NCBI GenBank assembly: GCA_036015235.1
Contig: CP107926.1
Coordinates: 3,166,001-3,230,000 of the forward strand
Source: Streptomyces sp. NBC_00433
Lineage (GTDB): Bacteria > Actinomycetota > Actinomycetes > Streptomycetales > Streptomycetaceae
Direction of reading: 5' to 3'
DNA: 64,000 nt
In this document: positions 8,354 to 16,733 of the stretch, one piece after another
How positions within the stretch are numbered: position 1 is the first letter of the stretch
Layout of the letters: every line of letters begins with the position of its first letter
The notes under the pieces: generated by a model
Database searches by the model: none
What the model was told of the DNA's origin: nothing
The model's input: the letters and a program-made list of their open reading frames with translations, nothing else
Program-made: the position numbers and the translations under genes

Positions 8354-10714
8354 TCAGGCGGACAGGCGGCGGGTGACCTGGACACGGGACTGGCAGCCGA
8401 GCTTCCGCATCACCTTGCGGAGGTGGTTCACCACGGTCCACTCGGCGATGCCGAGTTCCCGGGCGATGATGCGGTTGGTCAGGCCCTCGGCCACGAGCAG
8501 GGCGACTTCCAGCTCGCGCTTGGTGAGGGTCGCCGCGACGTCGGGGGACGTCGCAGGAGCCGGGGCCGGAGCCGCCGCCGGCGACTCCGCGGGGATCAAG
8601 CGCAGGGCAACGGCCCAGCCGAGGTCGGGGCCCGACCTGCGGGCACGGGCGTATTCGGCCGCGGTCAGTTCCAGGGCCGCGGCCGCCAGGACCGGGGCCA
8701 CCCGCCCGTGCAGATGCCTCGGGCGGGCCCGGCCACCGCGGCGCCGCAGGTGATCGGCCAGTGCCAGGGCCGCGGCGACACGCTGCCAGTCCGCGGTGCG
8801 GCCCCACTTGACCAGGGTGACGGCCAGGAATTCCAGGCACTCCGCCCGCTCGGGCGCCGCCTCGGGCAGGGTGCCGATCTGCTCGGCCGCGTCGGCGAAG
8901 AGGGCGCGGGCCTGCGCCGAATCGTGCTCCGACCAGCGGACCGTCGCCAGGACGTATCGCGCGAGCAGTGCGCCGGGGCCGCCGTCGGGTGACTGCCCCA
9001 GCTCCGCCGCCAGCGCGGCCAGGGCCAGTTCGCCGGCCCTGGGCAGGTCGCCCGCGTCGCGCAGGACGGCCGCGAGGCGCAGGGTCAGCTGCCCCCCGGC
9101 GGGCGGGGAGAGGCCCGCCCCGGCCGCGTGCGCCTCCTCGAAGAGCCGTCGTGCCCGGTCCAACTCCCCCGCCGCGTAGGCCTCCTCGCCGAGCAGCGCG
9201 AGGCAGCGCACCGCGCCCTGCTCGTCGTGCGCGGCGCGGTGGGCTTCGCGGGCCCGGGTGAGGTGCGCGCGGGCGGTCGGGGTGCCCAGGCGCAGCGCCA
9301 GTTCGCCGGCCGCCTCCAGGGTGCGGGCGTGCAGCCGGGGGTCGTCGACCCGGGCCCGTAGCGCCTCCTCGGTCAGCCGCAGGCAGTTCAAGGCCTGCGC
9401 CGGGGTCGGCGACTGCTCCCGCAGGGCCTGCGCGATGACCGCCATGGCGCGGCCGTCACCCGCCTCCCGCCAGTGCTCGAAGGCGGCGAGCAGGTCCGCC
9501 CGGGTCTCGGGGCCGATGCCCGCCCCGGCGGCAGCGGCGCGGCGGAAGTGCTCGGCGTGGGCACGCCGCAGAGCCGCGTGGGCGGGCAGCCGGGCCAGCA
9601 GGCCCGCGGCGGCGAGCCGTACGGCGTGCGGGATGGCCAACCGCACCTCGCCGCCGTGGCCTTCGTCGGGGACCAGGACGCTCTTGTCGATGAGCCCTTC
9701 CATGGTCCGCAGGTCGGCGCCGTGGCAGCCGTCCAGCACCCCGGCGGCCGCGCGCATGGTGAAAGGGCCCTCGAAGACGGCGAGTTGGACGAGCTGTGCG
9801 CGCTCCTCGGGACGGAGCCTGGCCAGCACCCAGGAGACCATGCCGCCGACGCTGGAATGCCGTGAGTAGGGGTGGTGGTCGGGCCGGTGCAGGGCGCCGG
9901 GGTCGTGGGCGAACCGCTCCAGGATCAGGTCGGGTTCGGCCAGGGTGATCTGGGAGGCGGCCAGTTCGATGGCCAGCGGCAGGCCGCCGGCCTGCCGGCA
10001 GAGGGCCAGCACGAAGCGCGAGTTCTCCGCGGTCAGCGCGAACTCGGGACGTACGGCCCGCGCGCACTGCACGAACAGCTCCACCGCGGGAACGGCGGAC
10101 AGCGGTGAGTCCTGCGCCGGGTCGCCGGTCGGCAGCGGGCCGAGCCGTACGACGCGCTCGCCGTAGAGCCCGAGCCGGGTCGTGCCGACGCAGACGATAC
10201 GGACCTGCGGGCAGGACCGGCGGAATTCGGCGAGCAGCGGCGCGAGGTCGTCGGCGACGTCCTCGTAGTGGTCGAACAGCAGGGTGTGCTTGCCCGCCGC
10301 CACCCTTTCCAGGGCCTTTCTGACGGCGGGCGAGCCCTCGTAGCACTGCTCCCTGAGCTGGCGCAGCATGAGTCCTGCCACCGAGGTGTCGGTCACCTGG
10401 GCGAAGTCGAAGACCTCGACGCCGCCGCCCGGACCGGTGCCGCGGTGCCGGAAGAACTCCATCACCAGCCGGCTCTTGCCGACCCCGGCCGGCCCGGTCA
10501 CGGTGACCAGGCCGGCGTCCGGGGCGGTGGTCACCGCGGCGAGCCGCGCCAGGTCGGCGGAGCGGCCGATCAGCCCGGTCGGGGTGGTGCCGATGTAGCC
10601 GGCCGGGGTGGTCATCCGGTTGAGCAGCAGGTCGCCCAGGCCGGATGTCCCCTCGTGGCCCTTGGCGCCCGTGCCCGTAGCCGTACTCGTACTTGTACTC
10701 GTAAAGGTGCTCAT
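8354..10714 (-). CDS. Large ATP-binding LuxR-type transcriptional regulator
   Basis: An approximately 786-aa regulator with an N-terminal NTPase module and a C-terminal LuxR-type helix-turn-helix, the plan of LAL-like and AfsR-like pathway regulators. The Walker A motif GPAGVGKSRL is near residue 55 and a helical TPR-like region fills the middle. The final 60 residues (LTKRELEVALLVAEGLTNR onward) are a standard LuxR HTH. Start is uncertain: ATG 10714 is used; GTG 10756, just after the methyltransferase stop, would add a Thr-Ser repeat tail, and ATG 10618 would remove it. It is the last gene of the THN-synthase operon, so it is probably cluster-situated and induced with it. Confidence 0.85.
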   Translation of the reverse strand: MSTFTSTSTSTATGTGAKGHEGTSGLGDLLLNRMTTPAGYIGTTPTGLIGRSADLARLAAVTTAPDAGLVTVTGPAGVGKSRLVMEFFRHRGTGPGGGVEVFDFAQVTDTSVAGLMLRQLREQCYEGSPAVRKALERVAAGKHTLLFDHYEDVADDLAPLLAEFRRSCPQVRIVCVGTTRLGLYGERVVRLGPLPTGDPAQDSPLSAVPAVELFVQCARAVRPEFALTAENSRFVLALCRQAGGLPLAIELAASQITLAEPDLILERFAHDPGALHRPDHHPYSRHSSVGGMVSWVLARLRPEERAQLVQLAVFEGPFTMRAAAGVLDGCHGADLRTMEGLIDKSVLVPDEGHGGEVRLAIPHAVRLAAAGLLARLPAHAALRRAHAEHFRRAAAAGAGIGPETRADLLAAFEHWREAGDGRAMAVIAQALREQSPTPAQALNCLRLTEEALRARVDDPRLHARTLEAAGELALRLGTPTARAHLTRAREAHRAAHDEQGAVRCLALLGEEAYAAGELDRARRLFEEAHAAGAGLSPPAGGQLTLRLAAVLRDAGDLPRAGELALAALAAELGQSPDGGPGALLARYVLATVRWSEHDSAQARALFADAAEQIGTLPEAAPERAECLEFLAVTLVKWGRTADWQRVAAALALADHLRRRGGRARPRHLHGRVAPVLAAAALELTAAEYARARRSGPDLGWAVALRLIPAESPAAAPAPAPATSPDVAATLTKRELEVALLVAEGLTNRIIARELGIAEWTVVNHLRKVMRKLGCQSRVQVTRRLSA

Positions 10715-10738
10715 ACCCGTACTCGTGCTCGTCGGAGC
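10676..10738 (-). repeat. Degenerate ACGAGT hexamer repeat at LuxR gene start
   Basis: About ten imperfect copies of the hexamer ACGAGT (minus strand) encode alternating Thr and Ser at the very start of the LuxR-type protein. The repeat spans the alternative start codons. Because the unit is 6 bp, copy-number change would keep the frame and only alter the length of the N-terminal tail. Confidence 0.6.
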
Positions 10739-10764
10739 TGCGGCGGCGCCGGTCACCGCTACCG

Positions 10765-11766
10765 CTACCGGGCGAAGATCAGCGTGGTCGGCGACAGCGT
10801 GGTCTGGAAGGTGATGTCGTCGTAGCCGGTCTTGCCGAGCCAGGCCTGGTAGTCGGCCCGCCGCCAACTGCTGCCGTGCCGGCTCTTGAGCAGCATCTCC
10901 GAGGCGAAGGTCAGCGGGTACTTCGGCCCGCTGCGGTCGTCGTCCACGACGTAGTCGGAGACGACCAGCGTCCCGCCGGGCTTGAGGACGTTCCGCACCC
11001 GGGCGAAGAGCGCCATGTTGTCCTCGGGGCCCTCCTGGTGCGCGATGTTGGAGTAGACGACGATGTCGTACGCGCCGGCGGCGCCGAGGTCGGCGGTGTG
11101 GAAGTCGCCGTCGACGTAGTCGACGCGGTCGGCCAGGCCCCGCTCGGCGAGCAGCCGGCGGGCGATCGCGTTGATGGGCGCCCAGTCGAGCTGGGTGGAG
11201 CGGGCGGCGGGGTTGCGCTCCAGCCAGGCGGCCGAGTAGACGCCGGAGCCGCCGCCGATGTCGAGGATCGACACCTCGCCGGCTTCGGCGATCCGCAGGG
11301 TGTCCGCGGCGGTGTGCGCCACCGGGACGGACTGGGCGGCGAGCGCCTGGACCAGCTCCTCCCAGTGCGGGTTGTCGGCGACCTCGACCACCGCGTCGGT
11401 GAGCGGCCCGCCGGCCCTGACGACGTCGGGCAGCCCCGCGAGCGAGGCCATGTGGCCGGCCTTGAGCTTCGCGAAGCCGCTCAGGCAGGTGGGGCGGCCC
11501 TCCACCAGGAAGGTGGAGGCCTCCGCGGTGTTGCGGTAGCGGCCGTCGCCCACCTCGACCAGGCCGACGCTGACCAGGCCGTCGAGCAGGGCCTGGGCGC
11601 CGCGCGACGATATCGCGGCACGGGCGGCGACGTCGTCGGCGGTGGTGGCGCCGTCCTCCAGGTGGGTGAAGACCGAGTGGGTCGCCGCCGCACCGACGAT
11701 GCCGGTGGCCCAGTAGCCGGTGATGAGCCCCATGATCCGATCGGACGACGGCTGGGTGCTGGTCAT
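10765..11766 (-). CDS. SAM-dependent O-methyltransferase
   Basis: A 333-aa small-molecule methyltransferase of the plant/actinomycete O-methyltransferase type: an N-terminal winged-helix dimerisation domain (residues 1-90) and a Rossmann domain with the SAM loop ILDIGGGSGVYS near residue 175. Downstream FHTADLG and YSNIAHQ segments fit the SAM/active-site walls. Its ATG overlaps the stop of the aminotransferase gene (ATGA), so it belongs to the THN-synthase operon. The likely substrate is a flaviolin- or aminoflaviolin-type naphthoquinone hydroxyl, inferred from the neighbours and not from the sequence. Confidence 0.9.
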   Translation of the reverse strand: MTSTQPSSDRIMGLITGYWATGIVGAAATHSVFTHLEDGATTADDVAARAAISSRGAQALLDGLVSVGLVEVGDGRYRNTAEASTFLVEGRPTCLSGFAKLKAGHMASLAGLPDVVRAGGPLTDAVVEVADNPHWEELVQALAAQSVPVAHTAADTLRIAEAGEVSILDIGGGSGVYSAAWLERNPAARSTQLDWAPINAIARRLLAERGLADRVDYVDGDFHTADLGAAGAYDIVVYSNIAHQEGPEDNMALFARVRNVLKPGGTLVVSDYVVDDDRSGPKYPLTFASEMLLKSRHGSSWRRADYQAWLGKTGYDDITFQTTLSPTTLIFAR

Positions 11767-13034
11767 GACGTACCTTCCTGGTTCTCGTGCGGGCTCGCGG
11801 TGGTGGCGGACGCCGCCACGGCCGTGCGCGGCCGCGGCTTCGCGTGGGCGCGCAGGGCGGTGCGCAGGGCGTGCGCGACCCTCTCCGCCTGGTCGACGGT
11901 CAGCTCCGCGTGCATGGGGATGGCGAGTTGGCGGGCGAAGAGGTCCGCGGAGACCGGGCAGGTCTGCTTGGAGTCGTAGACCGGCTGCGTGTGGCTCGCC
12001 CACGTGCCGTGGCCGCAGCCGATGCCCTGGGCCCGCAGGTCGGCGGCGACGGCGGCACGGTCCACGGCCGGGTCGAGCGCGACCAGGTAGGACTGCCAGG
12101 CGTGGGTGCGGTCGGCCGGCACGTGCGGCAGCGTCAGCAGCTCCTCGCCGGCGAGCAGTTCGGCGTAGCGGGCCGCCACCGTGTTGCGCCGCTCCAGCAG
12201 TTCGCCGATGCGGCCGAGCTGCACCTGGAGGATCGCGGCGGCGATGTCGGACAGCTTGTAGTTGTAGCCGATCTCGGTGAATTCCGGGATGGGCAGGCCG
12301 ATCAGCTGCGACTTGTCGAAGATGCTGCCGATGCCGAAGGACGACCGCAGCCGTACGTCGGCGCCGATCGCCGGGTCGGCGGCGAGCAGCGCGCCGCCCT
12401 CGCCGCTGGTGATGCCCTTGCGCCCGTGGAAGGACAGGCAGGCGATCGGGGCCAGCGCGCCGGCCGGCGCGCCACGGTAGGTGGCGCCCACCGCGCAGGC
12501 CGCGTCCTCGATGAGGAAGAGGCCGTGGCGGCCGGTGAGCGCCTGCAGTTCGGCGTAGTCGGCGGGCAGGCCGACGGTGTCGACGGCGATCACGCCGACG
12601 GTACGCGGGCCGATCAGGTCGGCCACCGCCTGCGGGTCGATCGTGCCGGTGTCGGGCCGGGCGTCGGCGAAGACCGGGACGGCGCCGACGTAGCGCGCCG
12701 CGTGGGCGGGCGCGGGGAAGGTGTAGTCGGCGACGATGATCTCGTCGCCCGGCTGGACGTTCAGCGCGAGCAGCGCCAGGTGCAGCGCCGCGGCGCAGCT
12801 GCTGAGCGTGACGGCGTCACCGACGCCGTAGCGCTCGGCAAGCTCCTTCTCCAGCGCCTTGCCGCGCGGGCCCTGGCCTGCCGTCCAGTCCGAGGCGAAC
12901 ACCTCCTCGACGGCTGCGAGTTCCAGCTTGCCCAGACTCGCGTGAACCAAGGGGATCGGGTCCAACGTGGCCACCTCCGGCGACACTTGGGGGAGACCGG
13001 CGGCCCGCGTGCGGACTTCCGGTGGTTGGGTCAT
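11763..13034 (-). CDS. DegT/DnrJ/EryC1/StrS-type PLP aminotransferase
   Basis: A 423-aa PLP enzyme of the sugar-aminotransferase superfamily. Motifs seen: VTLSSCAAALHLAL (cofactor phosphate), IEDAACAVGA (PLP-ring Asp) and SFHGRKGITSGEGG, which contains the Schiff-base lysine near residue 222. No sugar biosynthesis genes are nearby. Instead it lies between a THN synthase and a methyltransferase, the same company kept by aminotransferases that make 8-aminoflaviolin in furaquinocin- and flaviogeranin-type pathways. I therefore infer amination of a naphthoquinone. A 118-bp repeat-filled gap separates it from the PKS gene. Confidence 0.88.
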   Translation of the reverse strand: MTQPPEVRTRAAGLPQVSPEVATLDPIPLVHASLGKLELAAVEEVFASDWTAGQGPRGKALEKELAERYGVGDAVTLSSCAAALHLALLALNVQPGDEIIVADYTFPAPAHAARYVGAVPVFADARPDTGTIDPQAVADLIGPRTVGVIAVDTVGLPADYAELQALTGRHGLFLIEDAACAVGATYRGAPAGALAPIACLSFHGRKGITSGEGGALLAADPAIGADVRLRSSFGIGSIFDKSQLIGLPIPEFTEIGYNYKLSDIAAAILQVQLGRIGELLERRNTVAARYAELLAGEELLTLPHVPADRTHAWQSYLVALDPAVDRAAVAADLRAQGIGCGHGTWASHTQPVYDSKQTCPVSADLFARQLAIPMHAELTVDQAERVAHALRTALRAHAKPRPRTAVAASATTASPHENQEGTS

Positions 13035-13077
13035 GCGGTTTTCCTGGGCCGCGCGGACGACGGCCCGGTGCGGTGTG

Positions 13078-13163
13078 CGCGGGTCACACCGCGCGGGTCG
13101 ACGCCGCGCGGGTCACGCCTCGGGTGCCACCCGTCGGGTCACACCCCGCGGGTCACACCACGG
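13078..13163 (-). repeat. Tandem GTGTGACCCGCG-type repeats between PKS and aminotransferase genes
   Basis: Six degenerate copies of a 12-15 bp unit (GGGTCACACC on the plus strand, at about 13081, 13095, 13110, 13122, 13136 and 13150). They fill the gap between the THN-synthase stop and the aminotransferase start; the PKS stop codon is itself part of the last unit. They would be transcribed inside the operon. No function can be assigned. Confidence 0.65.
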
Positions 13164-14256
13164 GGGTCGCGGCTGCGGCGACCGGCGTGGCGAGCCGGGG
13201 GCGCGGTACGTCGGCGACCCAACTGCCCACCGCCATCTCGGCGGTGATACCCGGGCCGAAGCCGGCGATGATCCCGGTGCCGCCGGGCAGCATCTCGTCC
13301 TCCTCGAACAGCCTGCGCAGCGCTTCGAGGACGACGGCGCTGGCGATGTTGCCGTAGTCGCTCAGCGTCGACCAGCTGTGCCGGAACATGTCGCGGTCGA
13401 CGTTCAGGTACTTGCACAGGTCGTCCAGGATGCGCGGGCCGCCGGCGTGGATGATGTAGAAGTCCAGGTTGGCGACGTTCCACCCGTGACTCGCGGCGAG
13501 TTGCCGCAGGATGGGCGCGAGCGGCTCCATCGTGCCCGGCACCCGTCGGTCGAGCTGGAAGTGGAAGCCGGTGGAGCGCACCGCGTAGGAGATCCAGTCC
13601 TCGGTGTTCGGGATGAGGTAGGAGGCGTTGCGCTCCAACCGCACCCCCGTGCCGCCGTTGCCGCGGACGACGGCTGCCGCCACCGCGTCGCCGAACAGGC
13701 CGTCGGACAGCAGCGATCCGACGTTGTCGTCGACCGGCTGGTAGCACAGCGAGCACAGCTCGCAGGAGACGATCAGGACGTTGGAGTCCGGGTGCGCCTC
13801 GCAGAAGTCGTTGGCGCGGTTGATCGCCGCGCCGCCCGCCGCGCAGCCGAGCTGCGCTATGGGGATCTGCCGGGTGTCGTAGCGGAAGCCCATGGCATTG
13901 ATGAGCCATGCCGTCAGCGACGGCATCATGAAACCGGTGCAGGACACGTAGATGATGGCGTCGATGTCCTGCGCCTTGACGCCCGCGTTGGCCAGGGCCC
14001 GCTCGATGACCGGCGGGCACAGCTTCTTGGACTCCAGCTCGTAGACCCGGTTGCGCTCCTCGAAGCCCGGGTGCCGGAGTGTCTGCTCGATGGGCTGGAC
14101 GATATGCCGCTTTCTTACCCCGGTCTTCTCGATCAGCCGAAGAGCCAACGGAAGCTGAGGCTTTCCCTTGTGCACCTTCTTAGCGAATTCAAGGGTGTCT
14201 TCCATGGTGATGACGTTTTCCGGCACGCTCACCGCTGGCTTGCACAGAGTTGCCAT
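13153..14256 (-). CDS. rppA: Type III polyketide synthase, 1,3,6,8-tetrahydroxynaphthalene synthase
   Basis: A 367-aa RppA-type enzyme that condenses five malonyl-CoA to 1,3,6,8-tetrahydroxynaphthalene, which oxidises to flaviolin. It begins MATLCKPAVSVPEN, the usual RppA N-terminus. The catalytic Cys is in QLGCAAGGAAI near residue 138, the His in FYIIHAGGPRIL near residue 270 and the Asn in HSWSTLSDYGNIASA near residue 303. An upstream in-frame ATG at 14265 is nearer to an AAGGCGG ribosome site and would add three residues; 14256 fits family proteins better. It is the first gene of a four-gene operon and is driven by repeat-type operator site A. Confidence 0.95.
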   Translation of the reverse strand: MATLCKPAVSVPENVITMEDTLEFAKKVHKGKPQLPLALRLIEKTGVRKRHIVQPIEQTLRHPGFEERNRVYELESKKLCPPVIERALANAGVKAQDIDAIIYVSCTGFMMPSLTAWLINAMGFRYDTRQIPIAQLGCAAGGAAINRANDFCEAHPDSNVLIVSCELCSLCYQPVDDNVGSLLSDGLFGDAVAAAVVRGNGGTGVRLERNASYLIPNTEDWISYAVRSTGFHFQLDRRVPGTMEPLAPILRQLAASHGWNVANLDFYIIHAGGPRILDDLCKYLNVDRDMFRHSWSTLSDYGNIASAVVLEALRRLFEEDEMLPGGTGIIAGFGPGITAEMAVGSWVADVPRPRLATPVAAAATPVV

Positions 14257-14317
14257 ACCTCGCATCCGCCTTCTGTGGGTAGAGATTTCCCCGAAGTCTC
14301 CCGACACGGTACGTCTT

Positions 14318-14360
14318 ATCGTTCCCCATTTAACTTGCGATCGACTTGGCGGCGGCTTGG
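14318..14360 (-). promoter_or_regulatory. SARP-type operator/promoter A (THN-synthase operon)
   Basis: On the minus strand CCAAG, CCAAG and GCAAG start at 14360, 14349 and 14338, exactly 11 bp apart. Eight bases after the third heptamer is AACGAT (14323-14318), a fair -10 hexamer. This is the geometry known for SARP activators: direct heptamers in 11-bp register with the last one 8 bp from -10. It points to the type III PKS gene, whose start is about 60 bases on. Confidence 0.75.
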
Positions 14361-14467
14361 CAGGGTACGGAAAGGCCCGCAGGATGGTGTCATCGCAGGT
14401 CACAGCCCTGACAGCAGGTATCTCACACCCTGTCGCGAGGCACTTCGATCATCGTTCGCGCATGCCG

Positions 14468-14522
14468 CCAAGCCGCCGCCAACTCACCGGACAGTCGGCA
14501 CGGGTTACCCGGCCCCGACTTA
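14468..14522 (+). promoter_or_regulatory. SARP-type operator B (ispH-fusion operon)
   Basis: On the plus strand CCAAG (14468), CCAAC (14479) and GACAG (14490) are spaced 11 bp, the same register as the other four sites. A fourth repeat and a convincing -10 are not seen at the conserved distance. The site faces the IspH-polyprenyl synthase gene at 14610 and is back to back with site A, so one 280-bp region serves both divergent operons. Confidence 0.65.
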
Positions 14523-14609
14523 CCGGCCGGCTCTTTGTGACGGGGTGACAATAATCTGCCCCACCGGGAAGCTTGTGTTCGGCTCCGCGGCTCAAGCACC
14601 CTTTTCCAT

Positions 14610-16631
14610 ATGGCTACCACACTGGACAACGAGCGGCAATCGGGCGGCAAGAAGGTCATTCTGGCGGAGCCGCGCGGCTTCTGCGCCGGTGTGCGCAGGG
14701 CCATCGAGATCGTGGAGCGTGCTCTCGAACTGCACGGCGCCCCCGTCTACGTACGCAAGCAGATCGTGCACAACGAACACGTGGTGCGGGATCTGGAGGA
14801 GCGCGGCGCCAGGTTCGTCGACTCCGAGACCGAGGTGCCGGACGGGGCGGTGTGCATCTTCTCCGCGCACGGCGTGTCCCCGCAGGTGCGGGACAACGCC
14901 GCCGAGCGGGACCTCACCGTCATCGACGCCACCTGCCCGCTGGTCGCCAAGGTGCACCAGGAGGCCCGCAGATACGCCCGCGACGGGCGGACGCTGATCC
15001 TCGTCGGGCACGCCGACCACGAGGAGATCGAGGGCACCTTCGGCGAGGCGCCGGACCGTACGGTCATCGTGCAGGACGCCGAGGAGGCCAGGCGGCTCGA
15101 CCTGCCGCCGGGGGCACCGGTCAGCTATCTCACCCAGACCACGCTGTCGCTGGACGACACCGAGGAGATCGTGTCGATCCTCCAGGAGCGCTTCCCCGGA
15201 CTGACCGGGCCGGGCACCGACGACGTCTGCTACGCCAGCCAGAACCGGCAGAATTCCGTGAAGTCGATCGCCGGGCGCAGCGACCTGGTGCTGGTCGTCG
15301 GCTCGGCCAACTCCAGCAACTCCGTGCGGATGGTGGAGGTCGCCCAGGACGCCGGCACCCGGGCCCATCTGCTGCCCGACGCCGGGCACCTGGACCCCGC
15401 ATGGCTCGACGGCGTGGCCACCGTGGGCCTGAGCGCCGGGGCCAGCGCACCCGAGGTGCTGGTCGAGCAGGTCGTCGCGCGGCTCGCCGAACTGGGCTAC
15501 ACCGACACCGAGACCGAGGTCACCGCGACGGAAACCGTGGTCTTCCGGCCGCCGTTGGGCCTGGAGCCCGCTTCGCCGCGGCGCGCGGACACCCGCGACG
15601 CCGGCGCCGAACTGCTCGACCGGGTCAGCGCCAGGATTACGGATTTGCTGAACGCCGAGGCAGCGCAATGGGGTTCGGTCGACGCGCGGGCGGCGGTGCC
15701 GGTCGAGGCGGTCGGGGAGCTGGTCGCCGCGGGCGGCAAGCGGCTGCGCCCCACCTTCTGCGTCAGCGGCTACCTGGCGGCCGGCGGCACCCTCGACGAC
15801 ACGGCGGGCGCCGACGCGGTCGTCGCGGCGGCGGCGGGCCTGGAACTGCTGCACGCCCACGCCCTCATCCACGACGACGTGCTGGACAACTCCCCCACCC
15901 GGCGCGGCGTCCCGACGGTGCACGCCAAACACGCCGGAATCCACGCGGAGCTGGGCTGGACCGGCGAGGCGCGGCGGTACGGCGAAGGCGTCGCGATCCT
16001 CGCCGGCGACCTGGCCTTCGGCTACGCCCACCAACTGGCCGGCGGCCTGCCCGCGCAGGCCAGGGACATCTGGATGCGGCTGGGCACCGAGATGCTGGTC
16101 GGCCAGCACCTGGACATCGCGCTCGCCGCGGAGGCCGCGCCCGACCCGGCCCTGGCCCGCTGGATCGCGGTGTGCAAGTCCGGCCGCTACACCATCCACC
16201 GCCCGCTCTCGCTCGGCGCGTCCCTGGCGGGGCGGCCCGACCTGCAGGAGGCCTTCGAGGTGTACGGCCTCGCCGCCGGTGAGGCCTTCCAGTTGCGCGA
16301 CGACCTGCTGGACGCCTTCGGCGACGCGGCGGCGACCGGCAAGCCCGCCGGACTCGACGTCAGCGAGCACAAGATGAACCTGCTGCTGGCGCTGGCGGCC
16401 ACCGGCGACGCCGAGGTGGCCAGGCTGCTGGAGGCGGGCAGGCAGGGCGACTTCGACCCGGCCGGGCTGCGCGCCGCGCTGCTGGCCTCCGGGGTGCGCG
16501 AGGAGATCGAGAAGCGGATCGACGCGCTGGTGACGACCGCCCGCACCGCGCTCGACACGGCGCCGCTGGCGGACGGCTGGCGGGAGCGGCTGGGCGAGAT
16601 GGCCGCGCAGGTGGCCTACCGGGACCGCTGA
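14610..16631 (+). CDS. ispH: Fusion: HMBPP reductase IspH + polyprenyl diphosphate synthase
   Basis: A 673-aa two-domain enzyme. Residues about 15-325 are IspH, the [4Fe-4S] enzyme making IPP and DMAPP in the last MEP step: its three cluster cysteines are in GFCAGV (~25), DATCPLV (~109) and DVCYASQNRQ (~206), with the GSANSSNS substrate motif. Residues about 345-672 are a trans-prenyltransferase with both Asp-rich motifs, HDDVLD (~424) and RDDLLD (~563). The fusion would make IPP/DMAPP and couple them directly, presumably to geranyl diphosphate for the NphB-like enzyme. Ordinary IspH is about 310-330 aa. No clear Shine-Dalgarno precedes the ATG. It heads an operon with ispG under operator site B. 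Confidence 0.95.
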   Translation: MATTLDNERQSGGKKVILAEPRGFCAGVRRAIEIVERALELHGAPVYVRKQIVHNEHVVRDLEERGARFVDSETEVPDGAVCIFSAHGVSPQVRDNAAERDLTVIDATCPLVAKVHQEARRYARDGRTLILVGHADHEEIEGTFGEAPDRTVIVQDAEEARRLDLPPGAPVSYLTQTTLSLDDTEEIVSILQERFPGLTGPGTDDVCYASQNRQNSVKSIAGRSDLVLVVGSANSSNSVRMVEVAQDAGTRAHLLPDAGHLDPAWLDGVATVGLSAGASAPEVLVEQVVARLAELGYTDTETEVTATETVVFRPPLGLEPASPRRADTRDAGAELLDRVSARITDLLNAEAAQWGSVDARAAVPVEAVGELVAAGGKRLRPTFCVSGYLAAGGTLDDTAGADAVVAAAAGLELLHAHALIHDDVLDNSPTRRGVPTVHAKHAGIHAELGWTGEARRYGEGVAILAGDLAFGYAHQLAGGLPAQARDIWMRLGTEMLVGQHLDIALAAEAAPDPALARWIAVCKSGRYTIHRPLSLGASLAGRPDLQEAFEVYGLAAGEAFQLRDDLLDAFGDAAATGKPAGLDVSEHKMNLLLALAATGDAEVARLLEAGRQGDFDPAGLRAALLASGVREEIEKRIDALVTTARTALDTAPLADGWRERLGEMAAQVAYRDR

Positions 16632-16640
16632 GGTGCCCCA

Positions 16641-16667
16641 CCCGGGGGCCGGCCGACGGCCCCCGGG
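16641..16667 (+). other. GC hairpin between ispH-fusion and ispG
   Basis: Perfect 11-bp stem CCCGGGGGCCG (16641-16651) with a 5-nt loop, ten bases after the fusion-gene stop. It could attenuate or process the transcript between the two genes; there is no U-tract, and ispG has its own AGGAT-type ribosome site, so read-through is expected. Confidence 0.5.
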
Positions 16668-16733
16668 AGAAGGCGACGGGCGGAGCACCCGATGTGCCGG
16701 CCCGGCACGACCGAACGGAGAGGATGACCGCAC

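Noticed and set aside
12967-14997. Long plus-strand frame opposite the type III PKS
   Set aside because: It is antisense to a clear RppA gene and changes into the IspH-fusion region out of frame; codon pattern is that of the complementary strand.
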